Shown here one piece after another: positions 12,201 to 27,200 of a stretch of 57,267 nucleotides of DNA. This DNA is from Gordonia jinhuaensis (GTDB lineage Bacteria; Actinomycetota; Actinomycetes; Mycobacteriales; Mycobacteriaceae). Both the position numbers and the translations under genes were made by a program. Numbering within the stretch: the first letter of the stretch is position 1; every line of letters starts with the position of its first letter. The notes under the pieces are model-generated. The model made no database searches. It was not told the origin of the DNA and worked only from the letters and a program-made list of their open reading frames with translations. The stretch covers positions 1 to 57,267 of the forward strand of contig NZ_BMGC01000025.1 in assembly GCF_014639795.1 (NCBI RefSeq), read 5' to 3'.

Positions 12201-15200
12201 GATCACCTACCATCGGTGCGTCGCGGGCGAGGATCATGATCCGGTGCCGATCGGGGTGCCGCAGACCGCCAGTCAGATCAGGGTGCTCGACGCGCGTCTG
12301 CACCCGGTGCCGACCGGGTCGGTGGGCGAGTTGTATCTCGCCGGTGTCCAACTGTCGCCCGGCTATTTCGGGCGGGCCGACCTGACCTCCGGACGGTTCG
12401 TCGCCGACCCCTACGGCGCGCCCGGCGATCGGATGTACCGGACGGGCGACCTGGTCCGGTTGCGCGCCGACGGCGAACTGGTCTACCTGGGACGCACCGA
12501 CTTCCAGGTGAAGCTGCGCGGACAGCGCATCGAACTCGGCGAGATCGAACGCGTGCTGCGCGCTGCGCCGGGCGTGTCCGACGCCGCCGCGCTGGTGGTC
12601 GAGCCCGGCCGACTGGTCGCCTACTGGGTGCCCAGCGGAACCACCGCCGTCGACGAGACGACACTGCGCGGACACGCCGGTGACAATCTGCCCGGGTACA
12701 TGGTGCCCGAGGCGTTCTTCGCGCTACCGGGGCTCCCGCTGAACACCTCGGGCAAACTCGACCGCAAGGCACTGCCCACGCCGCCGGCACCGGCGCCGGC
12801 CGCTCGGACGGTGACGTCGATCCATGGTGGCGCCGACACCGACTCGGCGACAACGACACCGCTGGAACGTGAGGTCGCCGGCATCGTGGCGGCTGCCATC
12901 CACGGTATCGACGGCATCGACGGCGCGAACTCCGGTCGCGTGCTCGACACGGACGTCTCCGTCTTCGACGCCGGCGCGAACTCGCTGACCGCCGGACAGA
13001 TCGCCGGTGCGCTGCGCAGGCATTTCGGGGTGGCGTTCGCCGTCCGCGACGTATTCGAGTCACCGACCCCCGCGCAGATGGCAGCGACAATCGAGGCCCG
13101 CCGTGCGCCGGCTGTCGATCCGGGTCGGCCGGCGCTGGACTCGGTGTCACACGCCCCGGTCACCGCCCGTGCCCGTGTGCGCGGTGATGACGGTGCCGAC
13201 TGGGTACCGTTGTCGTTGTCGCAGCAACGGCTGTGGATCCTCACGCAGATCGATCCGGACTCCCCGGCGTACACGATGCCGCTGGCCGTGCGGATCGAGG
13301 AGGGGATCGACCATGATGCGCTGACTGCGGCTCTCGCCGACGTGCTCGCCCGGCATGAGGTGCTGCGCACCACCTATCACGCCTTCGCCGACGGACCGCG
13401 CGGACGTGTGGAATCCGCCATCACCGTGCCGGTCACCACCGCATTCCATGACTCCTCCCGCTGCGCCGATGGTCCGGAGCAGCAGGGCGTCGGCGGACCG
13501 GCCATCGTCGAGCAGGCGGCCGAATTCCTCGGTCGAGGGTGGGATCTCACCCAGCAGCCGCCACTGCGCGTGCAGGTGATCGAGGATCACAGCGGGGGTG
13601 CGGTGGTGGTACTCGCCGTCCATCACATTGCCGCCGACGCCGCGAGTGCCGATGTACTCGTCACCGACCTGCTCACCGCCTACCGCGCGCGTCGCTCCGG
13701 CGTCGCGGCCGGGCTGCCGGCACTGCCGGTGCAGTACGGCGATGTCGCGATTCATCAGCGCGCCACGCTCGGCGATCTCGACGACCCGGACTCGCCGGCT
13801 CGTCGGGGGGTCGCCGAGGTGGTGGCGGGGCTGCGCGACGCCCCGCGTGAACATTCACTGCTCACCGACCACCCGCGCCCGGCCCACCCGACCTTGCGCG
13901 CCGACACCGTTTCCGCCCGGATCGCCCCCGATGTCCGCACGGCCGCAACGTCGTTGGGTGCGGATTCCGGCACGGCCACGACGCCGTTCATGGTCATGCA
14001 CGCGGCACTGGCGGCGACCGTGGCACGACTGTCGGGTGCCACCGATGTGGTGATCGGTACCGCCGTCTCCGCGCAGGACGACCCGGCACTGTCGGGGCTG
14101 GTCGGGATGTTCGTCTCGACGGTGCCCCTGCGCACGCATGTGGACCCTGCGGCGAGCTTCGCCGACCTCCTCTCGTCGGTACGCACCGCTGATCTGGATG
14201 CCTTCGCCCACGCGGATGTGCCGTTCGAGTCGGTGGTCGACGCACTCGTGGCCGAATCCGACTCCGGCGAACGCGACCAGAACCGGCCGCCGGTGTTCGG
14301 CATCTCGCTCAACCTGTTGCCCGGCAACGACTCCGAAGCGCTGCTACCCGACGGTGTCGACATCGTCGACCTCGCACCGACGGCAGCGAAGGTCGACCTC
14401 GAGTTCACGGTCCGGGAATCCGCGGTCCGGGAATCCACCGCGCGGTCCCACGGACGAGACGATGTGCGTGGGAGCGCCACCGGCTACGTCGTCGATCTGA
14501 CCTACGCGACCGATCTGTTCACCGCCCAGACCGCCCAACGCATTCTGGCCGCCTTCCTCTCGCTGCTCGATGCCGCAGTGGCGCAACCGGATACCCCCGT
14601 GGGAGACCTGACGGTGACCGGTGCCGCCGAACCGGCCCCGCTGAACGCACCGTCACTGGTGGACGAGCCGGCGACGATGTGGCAACTCATCGACGGCGGT
14701 CTGAGCTCGGCTGCCGACCGGATCGTGGTGCGCGAGTTCGCCGACGACGGTGCGGTATCGGCGCAGATGACCGGCGCCGAACTGCGCGACGCCGCGACTC
14801 GTGGCGCGAGAGCACTGACCGCTGCGGGTGTGGGTCCCGGACATGTGGTGGCGGTGACCATGGCCCGCTCGCTGTCGCGGCTGGTCGCACTGGCCGCCGT
14901 GGCGCGCGCGGGTGCGGCGATCGCATCGCTGGACCCTGCCCAGCCGCCGTTGCGGCGGGGGGCGATGATCGCCGATGCGCATCCCGACCTGGTGATCACC
15001 GACGATCCGACTGTCGGCGGCGACGGTGTCCGCAGTGTGACCATCGACGACGTACTCGCTGGCAGAATCGGTTCCGATTCGGCTGAGCGCACAGGTGTGT
15101 GTGTCGACACCGATGCGACCGTGCCCGCACCCGACGACGCCGCCTACATCATCTTCACCTCCGGGTCGACGGGACGCCCCAAGGGTGTGGTGGTGACGCA

Positions 15201-18200
15201 GCGTGGTCTGGCCGATCTGGTGGCGGATCAACGGCAGCGCCTCGCGCTCGAGGCGGACAGCGTGGTGCTCGCCGTGGCCAATCCCGGCTTCGATGCGTCG
15301 ATCTTCGAGATCATGATGGCGCTGCCGAATGCGGCGACGCTCGCGATCGCTCCTCGCGACGTCTCCGCGGGCGCGGCGCTCGCCGGGATCATCTCCGCCG
15401 GCGGGGTGACCCACGCGGTTCTCACCCCGTCGGTCGTCGCGACGCTCGATCCCGACACGGTGAGCCCGCTGCGTGTGCTGGTCACCGCCGGTGAGGCGCT
15501 GACCGACGCACTGGCCGCCGGCTGGGCGACCCGCGTGGCGCTGGTCAACGCATACGGCCCCACCGAGACCACCATCTGGGCGACCGGCACCGAGGCACTG
15601 AGCCGCGGCGATGCCGTGACGATCGGCGGACCGATCGGCGGGTTCGTCGCCGAGGTGCTCGACGACCGTCTGCATCCGGTACCCGACGGTGTGCGGGGAG
15701 AGCTCTATCTGTCGGGCGACGGATTGGCTCGTGGCTATCTCGGCCACACCTCGCTCACCGCAACGCGTTTCATCGCCGGCGCCGACGGGCGTCGCCGGTA
15801 CCGCACCGGTGACGTGGTGTCGCGCACCGCCGAGGGCACACTGCGCTTCCACGGCCGTTCCGACCATCAGGTGAAGGTGCGCGGGATGCGTATCGAGGTC
15901 GGCGAGATCGAGAACGCGATCCGCGCGGTGACCGGCGCCGACACCGTCGTCGTGGCGGTACGCGGCGACGTCGACAACCCGACGCTGGTGGGCTACGTGG
16001 TCACGGGCTCAGCTGAATCGGGCTCGACTGAATCGGGCTCGGCCGAATCGGGCTCGGCTGATACGGGTGTGGACGCGAACGGGTTCGACGAGGCGAGTGC
16101 ACTCGAGGGGTTGCGCGGACGACTCCCTCGCTACATGACTCCGGCCCGACTGGTCTGGATCGGTGAACTGCCCATGACGGCGATCGGCAAGGTCGATCTC
16201 GCCGCACTGCCCGAACCGCCGGCGGCGACCGGGAATTCCACACCGCCTCGCGGTGAGGCGCAGGAGGCAGTCGCTGCGATCATCGCCGACCTAACCGGTG
16301 CAGGTTCGCTGATGGCCGATTCCGACTTCTTCGCTCTCGGTGGCAACTCGCTGTCGGCGACACAGCTCGCAGCGCGGTTGTCGGACCGGTTCGGGGTGCG
16401 CGTGACGCTGCGCTCGATCTTCGATGCGCCGACGGTGCGTGGTCTGGCAGCTCTGGTGGAGGGTGCCGGGGCCAACAGGGCAGGCGCGGATGGGGTGGCA
16501 CCGGCGCTCACCGCTCGGACACCCGGAGTGCGGGTTCCGCTGACCCGTGCTCAGCAGCGACTGTGGTTCCTCAACCAGATGCAGCCCGAGGCAACCGGTT
16601 ACACCATCCCGTTGGTGCTGCGCATCACCGGCGAACTATCGCCCACGGCGTTGCGGGCGGCGCTGGTCGACGTGGTCGCACGACATGCCCCGCTGCACAC
16701 CGTCTATCCGACGGGCCATGCGGAGGTCATCGACGGCCGACGTCTCGGTGAAGCGGAAGTGGCCGGCGATCCGCAGCAGATCGTGGTGGACCCGGCCGGC
16801 GTGGTGGGGGAGCTCGATCCGATCGTGCTCGAGGTATCCGGGGGAGTCGCGGTCAGCGACGCCGTATTCGCCGCGGTGTCGGAGTTCGTGGAGCGTCCCT
16901 TCGACCTCACTCGCGAACCGGGTGTGCGCATACGGCTGTACGAGATCGGCGCGACACCCGGCCCGATGTCGGGCGACGACAGCGCCGATCCCGACACCGA
17001 TACCGAATACGTGTTGGCCATTGCGGCCCACCACATCTGCGTGGACGGCTGGTCGCTGGCGCCGCTGACCGCCGACCTGGTGACCAGCTATCGGGCCCGG
17101 GTGACCGGCGAGACACCTCAGATCATCACCCCTGACATCGATTACGGCGATCACGCGGTGTGGGCCCAGCAGCTCCTCGGCGCGCCGGGACAGCCGAGCG
17201 CCCACGCGCAGTGGCTGCGGGATCGCTGGTCGGCACTGCTCGACGGGATGCCCACCGCACCGGTTCTCCCCACCGATCACCGTCGCCACGGATCCGGCGA
17301 CGGCCGCATGCACCGCGCACAGGTGCGCCTCGGCGGCACCGACATCGCGCGACTGCGTGAGCTCGCGGCGACGCACGACACCACCCTGTTCATGGTCACC
17401 CATGCGGCGATCGCCGCCGTCGTGGCCCGGCTGTCGGGTACCGACGACATCGCGGTCGGCGCGGCGGTGTCCGGACGCGGTGATCCTCGGCTGGACGCGT
17501 TGGTCGGGTTGTTCGTCAACACCGTGGTGCTGCGCACCCACGTCGATCCGGTGCTGCCGGTGGGCGACTATCTCGCGCGGGTGCGCACCGTCGATGTCGA
17601 CCACTTCGATGTCGGTGATCTGCCCTTCGACGATGTGGTCGATCTGGTCGATGCCCCCCGCGAGGCCGGTGTGCATCCACTGGTTCAGGTGCTGCTCGCA
17701 TTCCAGAACTTTGCCGGTGCGGGCGCGCTGTCGCTGCCCGGTGCCACTGCCGACGTGCTCGACCTGGGCCCGGGTACATCGGAGTTCGACATCGTCATCA
17801 CGATCGGCGAATCCGATGCCGGGAATGCGTCCGCGCCGGGCTCGGCAGATGTCGACGGCCTCGACCTGATCGTCGACGTGCGCGCCGACCTCTACGACGC
17901 GGAGACCGGAGAAGCCATGGCGCGCAGGTTCGCCCAGGTTCTCGCCGCCCTCCCGGACATGATCGACAGGCCGGTGAGTGACCTGCCGGTGCTGCTCGAG
18001 AGCGACCTCGACCCGCGCGATGCCGCCATCCTGGCGAGTCGATCTCTGCGTGGGCGTCCGGTGCTGACCGGACCGGACGGCTCGTCACAGCGGAGCTCGT
18101 CACGGCGGAGTCAGTCGATCTCCGAACCGTCTCTCCCGCAGCGTTTCCTGAGCACTCTGGCCGACCGTCCGCTCGCCACGGCGGCGCTCTACGACCCGCC

Positions 18201-21200
18201 CGCGCAGGCGCTGCCGGCAGATGTGGTGAGCGTGGCCGAGAGTTATGCGGCGCTGGCGATGCGGATCGCTGCGGTCACCGGCGCTCTGGAGAACCGGGTG
18301 GCGCCCGGCGATCTGGTGGTCATCGCCGTCGAGGATCCGCTCGCGCGGCTGGTGGCGATCTGGGCGGTGTGGTTCGTCGGCGGCGCGGTGATGCCGGTCG
18401 ACCCGAGCACGGGCGCCGCGCGCCTGGCGACGATGATCGACAATGCCCGTCCCGCAGTCGCTCTCGTCGATGCGGCCGGAGCGGTCCCGGTCATCGCCGA
18501 ATCTGTGCATGTGATCGAGGTCGAAGCCCGCATCGGGGCCGGGGCCGCGATCGCCGACATCTCGCCCGCCTATATGCTCGACGCGCGCGGCAACGCGACG
18601 CGCTCCCGATCCGACGAGGATGCCCTCGGCGAGGCCGCGGCAGCGCGCGCCCGCCTGGAGAAGGCCCTCGTATCCCGAGGCCCCGACGATCTGTCCTATG
18701 TGGTGCACACCTCGGGATCGACCGGCGTGCCCAAGGGTGTCGCGGTGACCGATCGTGCCCATCATGCCGTGATCGACCACATGACAGTGGAATTCGCGCT
18801 CGGCGCCGGTGATCGTGTGCTCCAGGCGTCACCGATCTCGTTCGATGTGGCGATGCTCGACCATGTGCTGCCGTTGGCGTGTGGCGGTGCGGTGGTGCTG
18901 GTGCGCCCCGGCGGTCATCGCGAGGTCGACCATCTGGCCGAGATCATCTCGCGCCATACGGTGACCTTCGCTGCTTCGGTGCCGTCGGTGTGCGAGGCGC
19001 TGTCCCACACCACACCGGAGGTGCTCGCCGGATTCCGGATGCTGGGCCTCGGTGGGGAGGCGCTGTCGCCGGAGCTGGCCACCCGGCTCGCCGCGCGGGT
19101 GCCGATCGCCAATTTCTACGGACCCGCTGAAGCGGCGATCGTGTCGGTGACCCATCGCCGGCAGGCCGACGACACCGACGTGATGCCGATCGGTGTGCCC
19201 AATGACTTTGTGGGAGTGCATGTTCTCGATTCTTCGCTGAGTGAGGTGCCGCGCGGGAGTGTGGGAGAGCTCTACCTCACCGGCGACCAGCTGGCTCGCG
19301 GATATGTCGGTGCCGCGGCCACCACCTCGGCATCGTTCGTCGCCGACCCGTTTGCCGCCGATGGCTCGCGCATGTACCGCACCGGGGATCTGGTGCGTCG
19401 CGACAGACGTGGCCTGCTGGTGTTCGTCGGGCGTGAGGACAGCCAGGTCAAACTGCGCGGGCAGCGTATCGAACTCGGTGAGATCACCGCGGCGCTGCAC
19501 CGGCTCCCGGGTGTCCGGGAGGCGCTGACACGTGTGCAGTCCGGCCCACACGGCGACGATCTGGTGGCCTATGTGCATGTCGAGGACTCCGGACAGATCC
19601 CCGGCGGCGACGACATCCGCGGCCAGGTGGCGCAGTATCTGCCGGGCTATATGGTGCCCGCGGCGGTGGCGGTGTCGACCGCACCGTTCGCCCGCACCGC
19701 CAACGGCAAGATCGACCTCGACGCACTCGCGCGGATCGAGGTGCGCTCCGGGCGGTCGTATGTGCCGCCGCGCGGACCCGAAGAGCACGCCGTTGCGGCG
19801 GTCTTCGCCGAATACACCGGCGCCGAGGACGTCTCGCGCACCGACAGCTGGTTCGATGCCGGTGGCAACTCGCTCTCGGCGATCCGTGCCTCGTCGTCGT
19901 TGGCCGGGCGATTCGGTGTGGCGGTGTCGGTACGTGACGTCTTCGACGCCACCAGCGTGGCCGATCTCGCCTCGACACTGGCCTCTCGTCGCGCCGACGC
20001 CGGTGTGCCGGTACTGACGACACCGACCATCGGCAGCACGGCCGGGGAGCGAGTGCCCCTCGTCGCCCTCGATCACGCCGACGACTCACGCCCGGTTTCC
20101 CGTGCGCAGCGCAGGATGTGGCTGCTGTCGCTGATCGAACCCGATTCCGACGCCTACCACATCCCGCTGATCACCGAGCTGCCCGCCGGTGTGGACACCG
20201 ATGTGATGGTGGCCGCGCTCGGAGACGTGGTCGCTCGACACGAGGCGCTCCGCAGTGTCTTCGCCGCGACCCCCGACGGTGACGTCATCGCGCATGTTGT
20301 CGATTCAGCGGATTCCGTCGCGGTCGAGTTGATCGACGTCGCCGAATCTGCACTGCAGGAGAAGGTCTCGTCCTTCATCTCCGAACCGTTCGACCTCGCG
20401 GCACGCCCACCCGCACGTGCCGCGATCGTCACCGCGGCCGACACGCGCCTGCTCGTGGTCGTGATGCACCACATCGTGGCCGACGGTGGCTCGGGTGCGC
20501 CGCTGCTGGCGGATCTGGCCAGTGCCTATGCGAGACGCCGCTCGTCGCAGATCCTGCCCGGGCGTGAGGTTCTCGAGCCGTTGCCGCTGCAGTACGGCGA
20601 CTACGCCGCATGGCAGAACACGATCCTGGGCGATCCCGACGATCCGCACTCGCTGGGCGCGACACAGTTGGCCTACTGGACCACGCAGCTGACGGGGCTG
20701 CCGGCCCGGACTCCGATGCCCCTGGACCGGCCCTATCCGCAGCATCCCAGTCACCGGGCCGCAGTTGTGGAGCACACGCTGGACGCCGACATCCACCGTC
20801 GGATCCTGGAACTCGCCGCAGCACATCAGACCTCGGTGTTCACCGTGGTGCACGCGCTGTACGCCGCGCTCATCGCGCGGGTGTCGGGCAGCTCGGATGT
20901 GAGTGTGGGTACCGCGATCGACGGACGCACCGAACCCGAACTCGCCGGTATGGTCGGGATGTTCGTGAACACTCTCGTCCTGCGCACCGACGTCGATCTC
21001 GCCACCGATCTGCACGCGCTCATCGACGCGGTGCGTGACACCGACCTCGACGCCTACGTCCACGCCGACATCCCGTTCGAGTCCGTGGTCGAGGCGGTCG
21101 ACCCGCCGCGAGCGACCGAACACCATCCGCTGTTCCAGCTCTCGCTGGCGGTCAACGACGCGTCGGCGACCCGCGCGGACGACCGCGTGCCCGTGGGCCG

Positions 21201-24200
21201 TTCACACCTGGACGCCGACGGTACGGCGACCACCGGAAGTCCACTACCGACCGTCACGCAGGTGGCGAAATTCGATCTGCATCTCGACGTCAGCGAGGTG
21301 CGCGGCGACGACGGCGCACCGAGCGGACTGGCATGTTCGTGGGTGCTGGCCACCGACATCTTCGACACCGACTCGATCGAGACCCTGGCAGCGCGCTTCG
21401 CTGACCTTGCCGCCGCCGCGACCGCCGAACCCGGCGGATCATTGGGGGCGGTGGATCTGCTGCGGCCCGACGAACCCGCTGTCCTCGTCGACGAGGGACA
21501 GGACCGATCCGACGAACCGGCGACGCTGCGCGCATTGCTGGCGCGGGCGGTCTCGCGCCACCGCGACGTCGAGGCCGTGCGCGGTGCGGGCCGTCGTTTC
21601 ACCTACGGAGAGTTCGATCGATGTGCCGCCGCGTTGTCGGCACGTCTGCTGCGCGCCGGCGTGCGCCGCGGTGACGTGGTGGCCGTGGTGTCGGCCCGTG
21701 GTCTGTCGTCGGTGCTGGCCGGCTGGGCGGTGATCCGTTCCCGCGCCGCTCTGCTGCCGATCGACGCGGCGCTGCCCGCCGAGCGGATCTCCCGGATGCT
21801 CGACGTCGCGGGGATCGAGGTGGTGATCTGTGCCGACGGCGGTGCACCCGCCGAATCCGATGGCAGGCAATGGATCGAGGTGGGTGCCCAGGATCTGGAT
21901 CTGCCCGACACCGATCCGCAGGACTACATCAGCACGCTGGCCATCAGCGACACGATCGCTGCGCAGGACCGTGGTGCACGCGCCGACGCCGACGGTGCGG
22001 CGCTCGACGAGACCGCGTGGACGATCTTCACCTCCGGGTCGACCGGTGTGCCCAAGGGTGTGTCGGTGACCAATCGCGGACTCCCGGAACTTATTGCCGC
22101 ACAACGCGAGATGCTCGACGTCGGACCGGGTGACCGAGTGCTGCACGTGGCGTCTCCGAGTTTCGACGCCGCGCTGTTCGAGCAGCTGCTCGCCTTCGGA
22201 TCCGGTGCGACGCTGGTGGTGTCGCCCTCCGACGTCATCGGCGGACCACCGCTGGCCGAGCTGATCGCCTCGGAATCGGTGACTCATGCGGTGATGACGC
22301 CGTCGGTCGCCTTGTCGCTCGGCTCACTTCCGGCGACCCTGCGCGTGCTGGCGACGGCCGGTGAGGATCAGCCCGTCGAATTGGTGCGCCGATTCGGTGA
22401 CGACCGGCGCCTGTTGAACCTGTACGGCCCCACCGAGTCGACGATCTGGGCGACCGGTGCACCGCGTGTGACCACCGGGGGCCGCGCCGGGATCGGTGGA
22501 CCGGTGGCGGGGATGGCCGCTGCGGTACTCGACGAGCGGCTGATGCCGGTGCTGCCCGGCGGGGTGGGCGAGCTGTACCTGTACGGTCCGGGCCTGGCAC
22601 GCGGCTATGTGAGCGCACCCGCCCTGACCGCCGAACGGTTCGTCGCCAACCCCTTCGATCCCGGCACGCGCATGTATCGCACCGGTGATCTGGTGCGCCG
22701 CTTGCCCTCGGGCGTACTCGAATTCGCGGCCCGCAACGACCTGCAGGTGAAGATCCGCGGCGTACGCATCGAACTCGCCGAGATCGACGCCGTGGTCGCG
22801 GCCCATCCCCAGGTGGGAGCCGCGGTGACCATTGGTTACGAGACCGACGGGCAGTCAACGATTCTGGTGACCTACCTGCATCCGGCGACCAACGATCACG
22901 ACCGCGTCGGCACAGGACACATCGACACCGGGCACATCGACACAGAGGATGTGCGCGCGTTCGCGGCGCGCTCCTTGCCCTCGTACATGATCCCGAGGGC
23001 ATTCATCGAGATCGACGAGATCCCCACCACGGTCACCGGCAAGATCGACAAGGAGGCGCTGCCCTCACCGGAATCCGTGCTCGGCGAGGTCGAATTCGCG
23101 CAACTGCAGACCCCGACGCAGCGCCTGGTCGCCGACGTCTTCGCCGACGTCCTGGACATACCGGGACGCGGCAGCGAGGGTGACGGCATCGGTGCCCACC
23201 ACGGATTCTTCGATCTGGGCGGAAACTCGCTCAATGCCGCGGCCGCCGCCTCGCGGCTGAGCGCGGCCACCGGGGTGACGGTGCGTATCGCGGATCTGTT
23301 CGCCGAGTCGACCGTCGCCGGACTGGCCGAACATATCGACGCGCTCACCGCGGCCACAGGCGATGCCGCCGATCACGGCGGCGTCGCGCCCGCGCCGACG
23401 CGAGGACAACTGCCCGAGCGGGTGCCCCTGGCGCCGGCCCAGCAGCGGATGTGGTTCCTCAACCGGTTCAGCCCCGAGTCGGCGGCCGACAACATGCCGC
23501 TGGTGATCCGGCTGAGCGGATCAGTGGATGCCGACGCGCTGTGCGCTGCCCTCGACGACGTGTCGATGCGCCACGAGCCACTGCGTACGTACTACCCCGA
23601 CGGGCCCGACGGTCCGAGCCAGGTGGTGCTCGACGACCCGACCCCGGTGCGAGTGGCATATATGGCACCCGGCGATGTGCCGGGCCGTGTGATGGAACTG
23701 GTGACCACCGTCTTCGACGTGACGACGCAGGTGCCGCTGGTGGCCGAACTGATCGGTGTCGGCGCACCGCAGGATCGTGTCGCCGACACCGGCGCCCCCG
23801 GCGAATGGGTGCTGGTGGTGTGCGCCCACCACATCGTGATGGACGGATACTCCTTCGCGCCGATGACGCGGGATCTGATGGTCGCCTACCGATCACGGCT
23901 CGCCGGGGCCGCCCCCGACTGGGAGCCGCTGCCGCTGCGCTATCGCGACATCGCGGTGTGGCAGGACCGGTGGCTCGGCGATGCCGCGAATCCCGACTCG
24001 GCGGCCGCCGAACTCGAGCGGTTCTGGCGGGATACCCTCGGAGATGCGCCGGCATTCCTGCCGCTGCCCACCGACCATCGGCGTCCGTCGGTCCAAGACG
24101 TGCGCGGGGCCACGCACCGTTTCACACTCGACGCCGAGATCGTCACGGCTGCACAGGAACTCGCCGATCGCTGTGGCGTGACGCTGTTCATGGTGCTGCA

Positions 24201-27200
24201 TGCGGCGTATGCGGTGTTGCTCGCCAAACTCGCCGGCGCCGACGATGTGGTGATCGGGGTGCCGGTTGCGGGGCGCAGTCAGCCGCAGTCGGAGGAACTC
24301 GTCGGCATGTTCGCGGGAACGGTGCCGCTGCGCACGACGATCGCGCAATCGATGACGGTCGCCGAACTGCTCGACGGTGTCCGTTCGGCTGACGTGGCCG
24401 CCTTCGACCACGCCGATCTGCCCTTCGAGCGGATCGTCGAACTGCTCGCACCCGAGCGGTCGGCGTCGCGGCATCCGGTGTTCACCACCGCCTTCTCCTT
24501 CCAGAACCTCGCACCCGTCGAATTCGCGATGCCGGGAGTCTCGGTGTCGCTGCAGGAACCCGAACTCGAGGTGACGAAGTTCGACCTGCACCTGACGATC
24601 GCGGACGAGCCGGAATCCGGAGCACTGTCGGCGTCGTTGACCTATGCCACCGCGCTGTACGAGCACGACACGATCAGTCATCTCGCCGATCGGTTCCTGG
24701 TGGTGCTCTCTGCGATGGGATTCGGCGACGGTGCGCAGGGGCGGGTCGCCGACCTGCCGATCGCGACGGCGGCCGAACGCGAGAAGTTGTTGCGCGAGTT
24801 CAACGACACCGCCGCCACAGCCACCGAGGCTCGCGGCGGTGCTGACGTCCAGGGAGCCGGTGAAGGTCACGCAGTCCACGCCGGTCGCGATGTCCCGGGC
24901 GGAAGTCTGGTGCGGGCCGAGAACACCACACTGGCCCAGCAGTTCTCCGCGCTGAGCACGATCCGTCGCGACGACCCGGTGCTGCGGTTCGATGGACGCG
25001 TCTGTACCCGAGGCGAATTCGCCGATCGGGTGTATGCGGTGAGCCGGGTGCTCATCGACCGCGGGGTGGGTGACGAATCGCCGGTGGTGGTCGTCGCCGA
25101 CCGCGGTGTCGAGCTGATGGTCGCGATGTATGCGGTCGTGATGGCCGGCGGCGCCTATGTTCCGGTCGACCCGGGTGCACCGGTGGAACGGATGGCCGCG
25201 GTGATCGGCGCATCCGGTGCGGCCCTGGTACTGGCCGACCGGCGCCATCAGGAGATGCTCGGCGGTCGTCTCGACGGCGCCGGCAGCATCGCTGCGGTGC
25301 GGCTCATCGATGCGCTGGAAGCAGATGCCCGAGCCCGGTCGGTGCGCACGAACCCGATCGACGACACCGAGCGCCGTGTTGCGCTGCAACCGGATTCGAT
25401 CGCCTACGTCATCTTCACCTCTGGCTCCACCGGTACTCCCAAGGGGGTTGCGGTGTCCCACGAGGCGGTGTCGACGCAGCTCGACTGGATCACGGGCGAA
25501 TACGGGATGGCACCCACCGATGTGGTGCTGATGAAGACGAAGCCGTCGTTCGACCTGTCGGTGTGGGAGATCTGGTGGGCGCCGCTGCACGGTGGCCAGG
25601 TGTCGATCGCCGTCGACGGTGCCGAACGTGACGTGGACGCCCTGCGTGAGCTGATGGCGCGTGACGGCGTCACGATCCTGCCCGCGGTGCCGACGCTGCT
25701 GGCGATGCTCGCCGAGGTGTCCGCGTCACCCGTCGAGGAATCCGGCGAGGCCAGTCGGGCCTCCCGCCATCGGCAATCGCCCTATCCGCAGTCGTTGCGT
25801 CTGGTGATGAGTATCGGTGAGGAATTGCCGGCCGAACTCGCCGCGCGCACCCGCGAACTCACCGGTGCCCGCGTCGACAACCTCTACGGGCCCACCGAGG
25901 CGGCGGTGTCGGCGACGTGGCATCGCACCGGCGCCGACGACGGAGACCGTCTGCCGATCGGCCGCCCGCAGTCGGGTGTTCTCGCCTACGTGCTCGGATC
26001 CGACCTGCAGCCGGTTCCGGTCGGACAGGTGGGCGATCTGTATCTGGCCGGCCCGCAGCTGGCACGCGGCTATCACCGTGCACCGGCGCTCACCGGAGCG
26101 CGGTTCGTGGCCAACCCGTACGCCACGGGCGAGGATTGCGACCGGATGTATCACACCGGCGACCTCGCTCGCTGGAACAGCGAGGGCCGGCTGGAATACC
26201 TGGGGCGCAGCGACTTCCAGGTGAAGGTCGGTGGCTTCCGGATCGAGCTCGGAGAGATCGAGTCGGCATTGACCGATCGCGACGAGGTGGCCGAGGCCGT
26301 GGTCGTCGCCGCCGGTCAGGATGCGGCGACCGAACTCGTCGCCTACGTCAAGGCCGCAGCCGACGCACCTGCGGCACTGTGCGACGACGGACTGCTCAGC
26401 GTGCAGGCATGTCGTGATCTGCGAGCGGCGATCGCCGAGGTGCTGCCGTCGTATATGGTCCCCGCTCAGGTGATCTCGCTGGCGCAGTGGCCGCTCAACA
26501 CCAACGGCAAGATCGACCGGAACGTGCTGCGTGATCGTGAACGGCCCCGCGAAACGGTCGAGGTCATCGCGCCGGATACCCGCACCGAACGTGTGGTGGC
26601 GCAGGTGGTCGGTGAGCTGCTCGACCTTGATGACCCGTCGGTCGGTGCGGACTTCTTCGACGCCGGTGGCAACTCGCTGCTCGCGACGCGTCTGGTCGCA
26701 CGGGTGGGTGAGGCACTGGACGTGACGGTTCCGGTGTCGGCGGTGTTCACCGCACCGACCATCGGCGGTCTGGCTCGCTGGATCGACGAGAACACCGCCG
26801 CCGCAGGGACTTCGGCGCTCGTCACTCGACGACGTCTCGCTCCGCGCGGTGCCGATGCCGGGTCGAGCGGTCTGCCACTGTCGGTGGCACAGCGGCGGAT
26901 GTGGCTGCTTGCGCGGCTCGAACCGGGCTCCGCGGTGTACAACGTTCCGCTCGTCGTGCGCATCGGCGATGTCGATCTGACCGCGCTGGCCGAGGCCGTC
27001 ACCGATGTCGTGGACCGTCACGAGGCGCTGCGCACCGTCTTCGGCGAGGCCGACGCGATGGGTGTGCAACATGTGCTCCCGGCCGGAGACGGACCGCGCC
27101 TGCGGGTCGAGGACTGTGGCGAGCAGATCGACGAGGCCGCACTGTCGGCGCGCGTCGACGAAATCATCTCCGAGGGCTTCGACATCACCAGCGCACCACC

